Below, piece after piece: positions 7,461 through 14,243 of a stretch of 18,894 nucleotides of DNA. The translations under genes were made by a program, and so were the position numbers. Origin of the DNA: CAYMBP01 sp964388745 (lineage in GTDB: Bacteria > Babelota > Babeliae > Babelales > RVW-14); contig CAYMBP010000025.1 in NCBI GenBank assembly GCA_964388745.1, forward strand, positions 1 to 18,894, read 5' to 3'. Under the pieces are notes generated by a model. The model was not told the DNA's origin and made no database searches. It worked only from the letters and a program-made list of their open reading frames with translations. Numbering within the stretch: position 1 is the stretch's first letter; every line of letters begins with the position of its first letter.

Positions 7461-7474
7461 TTACATTCATGTAA
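7461..7474. repeat. Short palindrome upstream of pheS
   Basis: TTACAT-TC-ATGTAA is a perfect 6+2+6 inverted repeat about 130 bases upstream of the pheS start, of the size typical for dimeric regulator sites. No regulator or promoter could be tied to it. Confidence 0.25.
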
Positions 7475-7711
7475 TTTATCATCGATGTATAAAAAAAATA
7501 ATCATTGATTGATTAATTCAAATAGAAATCACAATGTTTGATTCTTAAGATCGTTTTTACTTCCTTTTTATTTAATTGATTTTTTATAAGAGCATTTTTG
7601 AGTTTTTATAGTTAAGAGTACTTGACTTGATATAGTCTTTTTTCTTAAGGTTATCGTTCTGTCATTCACTTTATAATGACCCCAATATTTGTCTAATTTA
7701 GAGACTTTTTT

Positions 7712-7720
7712 TGCTATATT
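7712..7720 (+). promoter_or_regulatory. Possible extended -10 promoter for the ankyrin-like gene
   Basis: TGCTATATT reads as an extended -10 element (TGn followed by TATATT). TTGTCT at 7689-7694 is the nearest -35-like hexamer, but the spacing of 20 bases is too long to be convincing. Transcription would start near 7727, before the 40-codon ORF. Confidence 0.3.
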
Positions 7721-7745
7721 ACAAGATACTTATAAATTTTTACGA

Positions 7746-7868
7746 ATGATGAGTAAGTTTGTACAGGTTGTGAGTGCATTAGTTGGAGTTAAAAGTAAGC
7801 TTGTTGCAAATGATTATGATAGCTATACAATAAATGAGCAAAGGAATTTGATAACAATTTTATTATAA
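7746..7868 (+). CDS. Possible small ORF (40 codons) upstream of the ankyrin-like gene
   Basis: An uninterrupted 40-codon frame begins with two consecutive ATG codons and stops 8 bases before the next gene's ATG. Its TAA stop overlaps the AAGGA ribosome binding site of that gene, an arrangement that fits a coupled leader ORF. The predicted peptide begins MMSKFVQVVSALVGV, a mildly hydrophobic stretch, and then becomes polar. It has no good ribosome binding site and no recognised family, so it may be chance. Confidence 0.3.
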   Translation: MMSKFVQVVSALVGVKSKLVANDYDSYTINEQRNLITILL

Positions 7869-7876
7869 GGAATGTA

Positions 7877-8980
7877 ATGAAGCTTTTGTTGCGATATATT
7901 ATGTATGTTAGTATGATGCACTCCTCTTATGCTTTTTGTAAAGACAGCATTGAGATACCTGTTTCTATGGTTGCTAAGTTAATTATGATGCGATCTCCAG
8001 GTGCAGATATTGAGAATCAGATTCTTGAACGTACGATTTCGTTCCGAGAAGAGGCTGACAGAGAGAGCTCTTTTGCTAATATTCGATGGTGTTTGGTAGA
8101 TAAAAGTATCCATACCGACTTAATGTATCTTGCTCAGCATGCAAATAATCAAGATGGTCTTTTAAATAAATTATTACTTGAGGCTGTTCGATACCGTCAG
8201 TATCGCATTGTAGATGCTCTTTTAGCAAATCGATATGTTGATGTTAATTATCATGATCAAGATGGTTACTCAGTTATCTCTTTAAGCTCACAAGATCCGC
8301 AATTATTAAAAAAATTGCTTGACTGTCCTCGTGTATCCAGGGAAACCATTCAGCGTTCATCAATTGTTCAAAGGGCAAGTAACAACTTTGATTCACTTCG
8401 CGTTTTATTTTCCCATCAACGTATCTCTAATGAAATAATTGAAACAACGCCTCTTCCTGGAATGAGCATTTTGTTTAATCTTTTAAGTTCCCATAGAGCA
8501 GAAAAGTTGTTGCCTATATGTCAGGTAGAAGCTCTGATTTTTAGTCTAATTCAGAATAAACGCTTGAAGCGAGAGACATTTGTTGCTCAAAATGCATGGG
8601 GTGAAAATATACTTTTTTTTGCAGATAAAAGCTTGCCTCTTTTGCAAGAGCTCTTAAAAGATGAGGGAAGATTTTCTTATAATGATGTGAGTCTTAAGAA
8701 CTGTTATGGTGAGACTTTACTACATGCTTATATTAAAGGTAAAGATTTTTTAAGAGCCTATCAAGCAATTAAAATAGTCTTGAGTTGCAATAGATTTGAT
8801 AAAAAGCTTTTATTGCACAGGGCAAAAAGAATGACGCCTTATGAAAAGCTTGAATCAACTGAAAAAAAATTACTAAAAAATGGAATTAGTATTTGCGAGA
8901 AAGATGTTTTTGCAATACAAAAACTTAAGAGTTTGTTCAAGTATGAAGAGCAAACTGCATTAAAAATGAGTCGTTTATAG
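7877..8980 (+). CDS. Exported ankyrin-like repeat protein
   Basis: This is a 367-residue protein starting 6 bases after AAGG. Residues 1-21 resemble a signal peptide (Lys-Leu-Leu-Leu-Arg, hydrophobic core, possible cleavage near Ser-Tyr-Ala). The rest is made of divergent ankyrin-like helical repeats. The clearest are residues ~95-150 (LLLEAVRYRQYRIVDALLAN, a VDVNYHDQDGYSVISL hairpin, then LLKKLLDCPRVS), a second at ~172-190 (LRVLFSHQRIS) and one at ~238-285 (NAWGENILFFA, LLQELLK, then NCYGETLLHAYI). A basic helical C-terminal part follows. Exported ankyrin proteins are common in host-associated bacteria, where they may contact host proteins; here that is inference. It converges with mraY, 40 bases away across a shared hairpin. 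No enzymatic domain is visible. Confidence 0.8.
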   Translation: MKLLLRYIMYVSMMHSSYAFCKDSIEIPVSMVAKLIMMRSPGADIENQILERTISFREEADRESSFANIRWCLVDKSIHTDLMYLAQHANNQDGLLNKLLLEAVRYRQYRIVDALLANRYVDVNYHDQDGYSVISLSSQDPQLLKKLLDCPRVSRETIQRSSIVQRASNNFDSLRVLFSHQRISNEIIETTPLPGMSILFNLLSSHRAEKLLPICQVEALIFSLIQNKRLKRETFVAQNAWGENILFFADKSLPLLQELLKDEGRFSYNDVSLKNCYGETLLHAYIKGKDFLRAYQAIKIVLSCNRFDKKLLLHRAKRMTPYEKLESTEKKLLKNGISICEKDVFAIQKLKSLFKYEEQTALKMSRL

Positions 8981-8982
8981 CG

Positions 8983-9005
8983 TTAAAAGCTCCAAATTAT
9001 GGAGC
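8983..9005 (-). terminator. Terminator between convergent ankyrin-like gene and mraY
   Basis: GCTCC (8989-8993) and GGAGC (9001-9005) form a GC-rich 5-base-pair stem with a 7-base loop. On the minus strand it runs directly into TTTTAAC, making an intrinsic terminator 16 bases after mraY. On the plus strand the T content downstream is weaker, so it may act in both directions less efficiently. Confidence 0.5.
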
Positions 9006-9020
9006 CCATACAATTTTTAA

Positions 9021-10085
9021 TTATCTCATTTTAAGTGTCAAAAGAGTGAGTAATGTTAATACAAATGAAATAATCCAAAATCTGATCGTTACCTTGGTCT
9101 CTTTCCATCCTAAAAGTTCAAAATGGTGGTGGATGGGGGCCATTAAAAAAATGCGTTTGCCATAAATTTTGAATGAAAAAACTTGTAAAATCACTGAAAT
9201 AGTTTCAAGCATAAAAATACCTCCACAGATTGGTAAGAGCAATTCTTGGCGAGCGGCAAGAGCTAAAAATCCAAGAGAGCTTCCCATTGCAAGTGAGCCA
9301 ACATCGCCCATAAAGACTTCTGCTGGATGTGTGTTATACCATAAAAAGCCAAGAAGAGCCCCTGTAAGAGCTCCAGCTATGACGGTGAGTTCATTTACTG
9401 GTGCATAGGGAATAAAAAGATAGTGAGCAATCTTTGTGTTGCTTGCAAGATAAGCAATCCATCCAAAGGTAATGAAATTAAAAATGAGTGGGCCGGTTGC
9501 AAGGCCATCAAGGCCATCTGTCAAATTAACAGCGTTGCTCACTGCGACCATAATAAACATTCCCCAAGGAATCAGCAAAAGACCAAGTTTCGGTTGAAGT
9601 GACTTGAAAAATGGAATACACAGGGTTGTTGTTGGGTTACTGATCATGTACCAAGAAGTTATAGTTAAACCAGCAATTATCCATTGAGCATACCATTTTG
9701 TTTGGGCAGAAATTCCTTTTTTGTATCGTATTTTATACCAGTCATCAGCAAAGCCAATGCTAAAAAATCCAATAAAAGAGAAAAGAAAAATCCAGACTAG
9801 AGGTTTAAGTAAATTGCACCAAAGAAGACTTGTTACAATAAAAATAAATCCCATCATAACTCCCCCCATAGTAGGGGTATTGTTTTTTTTTTGATGATGC
9901 TCTGGAGTCTCTTCTCGTACATTTGCGCGGCACCAGGTTCTTAGGAGTTGAAGAAAATAGTCTCCCCATAATAGTGAAAAAAATAGAGCTGTTAAAAGAG
10001 CTGCTATTGACCGAACAGAAACATAACGAAAAACATTAAGTATTGAATATTTTGTATAAAGGGTAGTTGCGATGTGAAAGAGCAT
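9021..10085 (-). CDS. mraY: Phospho-N-acetylmuramoyl-pentapeptide transferase
   Basis: This integral membrane enzyme transfers phospho-MurNAc-pentapeptide from UDP to undecaprenyl phosphate, making lipid I, the first membrane step of peptidoglycan synthesis. The 354 residues are dominated by hydrophobic helices consistent with the ten-helix MraY topology. Family motifs are all present: TPTMGG (70-75), FADDWYK with the catalytic Asp pair (114-115), NAVNLTDGLDG (184-194), FMGDVGSLAMG with Asp261 (258-268), and MAPIHHHFELLGW (315-327). It is probably cotranscribed with the two exported helical proteins upstream, although a 70-base gap with a strong hairpin precedes it. No other dcw-cluster genes (murE/F/D, ftsW, murG) flank it here, so mraY sits outside the usual cell-division cluster. 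The ribosome binding site is weak (GGAAA, about 9 bases upstream of ATG). Confidence 0.96.
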   Translation of the reverse strand: MLFHIATTLYTKYSILNVFRYVSVRSIAALLTALFFSLLWGDYFLQLLRTWCRANVREETPEHHQKKNNTPTMGGVMMGFIFIVTSLLWCNLLKPLVWIFLFSFIGFFSIGFADDWYKIRYKKGISAQTKWYAQWIIAGLTITSWYMISNPTTTLCIPFFKSLQPKLGLLLIPWGMFIMVAVSNAVNLTDGLDGLATGPLIFNFITFGWIAYLASNTKIAHYLFIPYAPVNELTVIAGALTGALLGFLWYNTHPAEVFMGDVGSLAMGSSLGFLALAARQELLLPICGGIFMLETISVILQVFSFKIYGKRIFLMAPIHHHFELLGWKETKVTIRFWIISFVLTLLTLLTLKMR

Positions 10086-10119
10086 AAGCTTGGTTTCCAG
10101 TAAAATAAGTGAATCGGTA

Positions 10120-10146
10120 CAAGAGTGAGAACATTGCTCACTCTTG
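10120..10146. promoter_or_regulatory. Perfect 10-bp hairpin in the leader of mraY
   Basis: CAAGAGTGAG (10120-10129) and CTCACTCTTG (10137-10146) pair perfectly around a 7-base loop. It lies 8 bases after the upstream minus-strand gene and 34 bases before the mraY start. No T-tract follows on the minus strand, so it is not a standard intrinsic terminator. mRNA processing, 3'-end protection or attenuation of mraY are possible. Confidence 0.5.
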
Positions 10147-10154
10147 ATTGTTGT

Positions 10155-11828
10155 TTATACTGAGTCAAGCCTACCTTCTTCTGGTGTAATTGTCTCTACC
10201 TGTTTTTCAATTGTTGAGAAAAGATTTGGGTTAACCGTTCGGCACTCTTGTTCAATTTCAGGATGATTATTAAAAAGTTGAAGAAGTTTCTCAATTTTCA
10301 AGGTTTTTGCATATTTTGCTAAGTACTTTTTAATGGTTTGTTGAACTTGTTTAGAAAGGGAAGGCATAAAATAATGCATTAGTCCAATTGCAATAGGTGG
10401 AGCTGCAAGGCTTACGATGGGAAGAGCCTTAAGGGGTGATTGATTAATGGGCGAATGCAAAATTTGATGAGCAATTTCCATAGCGAAACTCCCTTCTTTT
10501 CCGGATGCAGCATCTTGAATTTTTGTCGGCAAAAGCCAAGAGCCATTTAATAGTGTTGAAAATAGCGACGATTGAGGGTCAATTTTCTCTTGTAAGTAGC
10601 TTATGCAAGCTGTGGTAATCTTATGCATGAAAATAAATATTTTTTGCAATGGATGTTGACCAGCAAAAAGGCTATACAAAAAGGAACGATTGTGGTTTTG
10701 AAGTTGTTGTTCTAGTTCAAGTTCAAGATAATAAAATTGACTAAGAAGGTTATTCTTATCTTCTACAGTAAGAAACTTAAAAAATGATTTCATGCAGGAG
10801 TGAAAATTTTGAATAAGTAACCAATGTGTATCATTGTATAGCTTAGTGCTTTTTCCTTCTTTGCAGAAATGTGAGTATTCAATAGAGATTTTTTGCAAAA
10901 AGGGATTGTTTTTAGCATTTATCTGAACTTCTTCAAGGTGATGGTCATTATTGCTTAATGCAATAACATGTGTAATAAGGCGACTTATTATTTTTTGTAG
11001 CCATTCCATTTTTGGTGTCTGGTGAATAAATAATTGTGTTGATAATGTTTGCAATTCATGAAGAAGAGACTCTTTTGACTCACGATAGAGGCTTTTTTGT
11101 TTGTCTTGGTTATACCATAAGGTTAAAAATGATCGATATGCATAATAAAGAGTCTGAGGAAATTGTTCAGCTTGCTCAAGGAGTTTTGCTTGATTCTGAT
11201 TCTGCCTAAAAGAAAACCAAGAAGTATTAGGTGTTATAGCTTGAATGAGTTTGGTGCGCCATTCACATGGTGCAAGAGTATTTTTATTATGTTGATTTTT
11301 TCCATGAATGAGACATGCGCGCTTTTGCTGAAGGAGCTCTACTTCTTGTGCTAGTACATTGGTCATTGCTTGGTGCAACAACCGATATTTTTGGTGGGTT
11401 AAAGGAGCATTGCTAGAATAAATGAGTAGCAAAGTATAGGCTATATCTGCAGAAGAATTAAGTTCTTCAATAAGAGAAATGTTATTTTTAATAATTGTAA
11501 AAATTTTTTGTCGATCTTCTTCAATGCTGTTGTCATCATCAAGTGTTGTATAGCTATCAATAATTTTTCTAATATGTTTGCCAAACCAGTTGATCGCAAG
11601 ATTATATTCTTGTTGCTTAATAAAGTTTTGTTCTGTGAGTAATTGTGCGTTATTGCTGTGTTGAATAATTGTGTTGTAGCATGAAAGAGCTTCCTCAAGT
11701 TGATCATACAGCGCTTGAGCGCTGTATGAAGAGTAACTGACTGATTGTTTAAGGTCTGCGCAGAATGAAGTTGAATAGGTAAGGGTTCCTGCAATAAGAC
11801 TTATGATGAGCAAGTGATATGCTTTCAT
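10155..11828 (-). CDS. Exported all-helical protein with C-terminal hydrophobic segment (unknown function)
   Basis: The protein has 557 residues starting at ATG 11828, which has GGAG 6 bases upstream. An in-frame TTG four codons earlier overlaps that ribosome binding site and is less likely. Residues 1-24 form a signal peptide with a probable cleavage site Phe-Cys-Ala. The mature protein is predicted by eye to be almost wholly helical, rich in Gln, Leu, Asn and Lys. A hydrophobic Ala/Pro/Ile-rich segment at ~468-490 could be a membrane helix, with a basic helix after it and an acidic tail (TPEEG) at the end. No enzymatic motif or known family is recognised. It lies 18 bases after the 741-residue exported protein and very likely shares its promoter; the two may act together in the envelope or be secreted. 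A strong hairpin lies inside the coding sequence just after the signal peptide. Confidence 0.85.
   Translation of the reverse strand: MKAYHLLIISLIAGTLTYSTSFCADLKQSVSYSSYSAQALYDQLEEALSCYNTIIQHSNNAQLLTEQNFIKQQEYNLAINWFGKHIRKIIDSYTTLDDDNSIEEDRQKIFTIIKNNISLIEELNSSADIAYTLLLIYSSNAPLTHQKYRLLHQAMTNVLAQEVELLQQKRACLIHGKNQHNKNTLAPCEWRTKLIQAITPNTSWFSFRQNQNQAKLLEQAEQFPQTLYYAYRSFLTLWYNQDKQKSLYRESKESLLHELQTLSTQLFIHQTPKMEWLQKIISRLITHVIALSNNDHHLEEVQINAKNNPFLQKISIEYSHFCKEGKSTKLYNDTHWLLIQNFHSCMKSFFKFLTVEDKNNLLSQFYYLELELEQQLQNHNRSFLYSLFAGQHPLQKIFIFMHKITTACISYLQEKIDPQSSLFSTLLNGSWLLPTKIQDAASGKEGSFAMEIAHQILHSPINQSPLKALPIVSLAAPPIAIGLMHYFMPSLSKQVQQTIKKYLAKYAKTLKIEKLLQLFNNHPEIEQECRTVNPNLFSTIEKQVETITPEEGRLDSV
11704..11729. 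repeat. Strong hairpin inside the 5' part of the 557-residue gene
   Basis: Arms of 11 bases (TCATACAGCGC at 11704-11714; its exact complement at 11719-11729) surround a TTGA loop. The stem is unusually GC-rich for this region. It lies about 100-125 bases into the coding sequence, encoding residues just beyond the signal peptide. It could slow ribosomes or stabilise the mRNA; neither is shown. Confidence 0.55.
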
Positions 11829-11846
11829 ATATTTCTCCAAATCTTA

Positions 11847-14072
11847 TTAAATTCTTGCAGCCAAATATTTTAATGCTATTTCTTTTTTTTCATAAAGAGT
11901 TTCATATAAAAAATGATAATCTTGGATGTGTTGTGAATGGTTAATAATCCATGAAAAAAGCTTTTCGGCTTCTGTTTTAAGCTCTTTGAATTGACCAAGG
12001 GGATTCATGAGCTCACGAATAAATTGTTCAATACCCAATCCACGAATAAAACTTGACTGAATGTAGTCGATACATATTTCTGAAATAAAGATAGTTTGGA
12101 TGCTTGGTAAAAGTTTATCAAGCTTATTTTCAGCTTCTGTTTGTGTAAAATCAGAACTGCTATCTTTATATTCATGATATGCTTGAGCAAATTCTCGTAA
12201 TTGATTTTTATTAGCACGAATTGTCTTTTGCTGCTGTGTAAGTTGGTTACGGTACTCTTTGCTTTGCAACGTTTTTGATTTTGAATGACACTTTTTGAGT
12301 AGTGCGTTTAAATCATCATTATCTTCTGCATCTTGTGATGAAGCATGTTGATTGAGCTCTTTATTAAGCAAGTAATTTTTTTCTGCTTCATATGCCTTAT
12401 CTGCTTTTTCAAGCAGCATGAAAATGCGCTGAATAGCGAGCATCCGTTTTTTGTAAGGATCTTGATATGCCTTAATTCTTTCTTGTAGATGACTAATACA
12501 TTTGTTAATCATCTCTTCATGAGCATTGTCGGTTGGAATGATATTGCGTAACTCTTGAAGCTCTTCAAGATAATTTTGCTCAGTGAGGCTCAAAGAATAA
12601 TCACTGGTCATTAATTTGTGTTCTGAATTAATGCAGGCAAGTTCTGTAATAGCTTGCTCATGATCTTGAGAAGCTTGTGCAATTAATTCCTTATTATTGC
12701 TCAATACTTTCTTAACCTGTGCGAGACTAATTTTGTTGGTTTTAATTTTTTGTAAAGCATTCTCCATTTCTTGATTTTTTTCAGCAATAAGGGCCTCTTT
12801 GTTAAGTGGTTGGGCAAGATGATCACTCAGTCTTTTAAGGCTTTCTCTTCCTGCCTGAGAGACGATAAAATTTTGAGCTTGATTACTGCTTTGATCTAAG
12901 TCATTTTGTTTAATTTGTGCATATTCTTTGAACAGCTTCTGAAGAGATTTAAACAGAGCTCGAATTGTTCCGGTATTACTTAAATATTTTGGGCTAAAAA
13001 CAAGCCTTGTTTCTTTATTGGTATTATCAAGAACAAGAGGAAGTCGTTTTTTGCGAATGGCTTTATGTAGCTTTTGGGCTACTGTTGCAGATAGCCTATT
13101 CCATGAAGAAGTTTTAAGACCAACAAGTTTTTTGGCAAATGCTGAAGTATACTCCTTAACAATATCATGGCAAAGAATTGGTTGGTGTATTGGCAAATCC
13201 TTAGTGGTTAAATTAGTAATATCGTCGTAAGCAATAACTTCTGCATTTTGCTCTTCTATGACATTAATAATATCATCAAGTTCACAGTTTGAAGCAAGCT
13301 CACGAGTTGCGGTATGGCTTTTCTGACCTAAATCTGAGTCATTGAATTCAAAAATAACAATCATTCGTGCATCTGGTTTTTCTTCTAGGAACGTATCAAG
13401 ATTATGCGTTGAGCTTGCAAAGTCTTGATAGAGTGCGGTAAGAAACTCAGCGGCTTCTTTATTGTAGGCAGCAATAAATTCAAGCATTCCTTCTGATAAA
13501 TCAAAAGTAAGAGGATATGATGAGTTGTCAGAAATAAGTAGGCGAGCAACTAACCTAAAAAGTTCTTGTCGTATAAATTCCCCATCAAGCTCATTGCTTG
13601 ATAGATAAAGAAGTGTTACTTTTATGGCAAAAAGGTAGAGAGGTGGAAGCTCAAGGTGTTTTGTCCCTTTTTTGAAAATACCAGCCTTTTGTAAGTTATG
13701 ACTAAGAAAGAATAAAGGAAAGTCTGTTACTGAAATAATTGAGTCATCATCGTCTTGGTTACTTTTGTTAATTGAGCATTGTATATTTGGAAGAGGGGTT
13801 AGTATCTCGTGTGCCTTACCAGAACCTCCAAAATTCCATGAGAGAGTTGCTACATATCCAGGTATACCAGTTAAGCGAAGACTGTTTGAGTTATTATAAG
13901 AGAGATTTTTAAATGCTGAAAAAGAGGGTATAATTTTTTTTGTTAGAGAAGAGGTTGTTGATTCACTTAATTGCTTGACTGAATTGATGTTTGAAGAATG
14001 ACTATAAGCCTGCACGTCTAAAGATATGCAATAAAAAGGAACAAAGATGAAAATATAACGAAGATTAAGCAT
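11847..14072 (-). CDS. Large exported coiled-coil protein (unknown function)
   Basis: This is a 741-residue protein with a strong ribosome binding site (AGGAGG, 7 bases before ATG at 14072). Residues 1-22 are a signal peptide, with a likely cleavage site Val-Gln-Ala. Residues ~60-320 look like a mixed globular region containing a short acidic run (DDDD at 107-110). From about 425 to 640 the sequence is charged and heptad-like (rich in Lys, Glu, Gln and Leu), consistent with a long coiled coil. A helical C-terminal domain follows. No catalytic motif or family is recognised. A clear promoter lies 120-148 bases upstream, and the gene leads a probable operon with the 557-residue exported protein (18-base gap) and possibly mraY. 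It diverges from the sensor kinase gene. A structural envelope protein or secreted effector is possible, but only the export and coiled coil are supported. Confidence 0.87.
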   Translation of the reverse strand: MLNLRYIFIFVPFYCISLDVQAYSHSSNINSVKQLSESTTSSLTKKIIPSFSAFKNLSYNNSNSLRLTGIPGYVATLSWNFGGSGKAHEILTPLPNIQCSINKSNQDDDDSIISVTDFPLFFLSHNLQKAGIFKKGTKHLELPPLYLFAIKVTLLYLSSNELDGEFIRQELFRLVARLLISDNSSYPLTFDLSEGMLEFIAAYNKEAAEFLTALYQDFASSTHNLDTFLEEKPDARMIVIFEFNDSDLGQKSHTATRELASNCELDDIINVIEEQNAEVIAYDDITNLTTKDLPIHQPILCHDIVKEYTSAFAKKLVGLKTSSWNRLSATVAQKLHKAIRKKRLPLVLDNTNKETRLVFSPKYLSNTGTIRALFKSLQKLFKEYAQIKQNDLDQSSNQAQNFIVSQAGRESLKRLSDHLAQPLNKEALIAEKNQEMENALQKIKTNKISLAQVKKVLSNNKELIAQASQDHEQAITELACINSEHKLMTSDYSLSLTEQNYLEELQELRNIIPTDNAHEEMINKCISHLQERIKAYQDPYKKRMLAIQRIFMLLEKADKAYEAEKNYLLNKELNQHASSQDAEDNDDLNALLKKCHSKSKTLQSKEYRNQLTQQQKTIRANKNQLREFAQAYHEYKDSSSDFTQTEAENKLDKLLPSIQTIFISEICIDYIQSSFIRGLGIEQFIRELMNPLGQFKELKTEAEKLFSWIINHSQHIQDYHFLYETLYEKKEIALKYLAARI

Positions 14073-14192
14073 AGGAAATCCTCCTGCTTGAATAAAAAAC
14101 AGAGCGTTTTCTTTAGACTGGAGTTTAGCCTGATGAATTCATAACCTCTATCGATAACACCTCCATAACAGATACCAACATTTATAAAAATC

Positions 14193-14220
14193 ATTATACG
14201 AAGCATAAAAAATAGTTCAA
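14193..14220 (-). promoter_or_regulatory. Strong sigma70-type promoter for the 741/557-residue protein operon
   Basis: On the minus strand TTGAAC (14220-14215) is separated by 16 bases from a perfect TATAAT (14198-14193). Transcription would start near 14186, giving a leader of about 114 bases before the ATG at 14072. This is the best promoter match I noticed in the window. It sits in the 171-base divergent gap, so it may affect the kinase gene's expression too. Confidence 0.65.
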
Positions 14221-14243
14221 AAGTTTTCATCTAGTTAAGATTA

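Larger units (their letters stand above)
7335..7876. other. Divergent intergenic region between pheS and the ankyrin-like gene
   Basis: These 542 AT-rich bases separate two divergent genes. They hold a hairpin and a mini-ORF in the pheS leader (7381-7415), a short palindrome (7461-7474), an extended -10-like box facing right (7712-7720) and a 40-codon ORF just before the ankyrin-like gene. No tRNA, T-box core or long reading frame was recognised. I could not assign a convincing pheS promoter. Confidence 0.6.

Noticed and set aside
2861..7685. Shared TGACCCC sequence at 2862-2868 (minus) and 7676-7682 (plus)
   Set aside because: Only seven bases match, positions relative to genes differ, and flanks do not align, so chance is the simplest explanation.
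7335..7876. T-box riboswitch upstream of pheS
   Set aside because: No T-box consensus sequence or terminator/antiterminator pair was seen on the minus strand between the intergenic region and pheS.
11829..11840. TTG start four codons upstream of the 557-residue protein
   Set aside because: The codons TTG-GAG overlap the GGAG ribosome binding site of the ATG, which starts a normal signal peptide.
14018..14230. 70-codon minus-strand ORF over the start of the 741-residue gene
   Set aside because: It begins upstream of the proposed transcription start, overlaps the TATAAT promoter and the true gene's start in another frame, and lacks a ribosome binding site.
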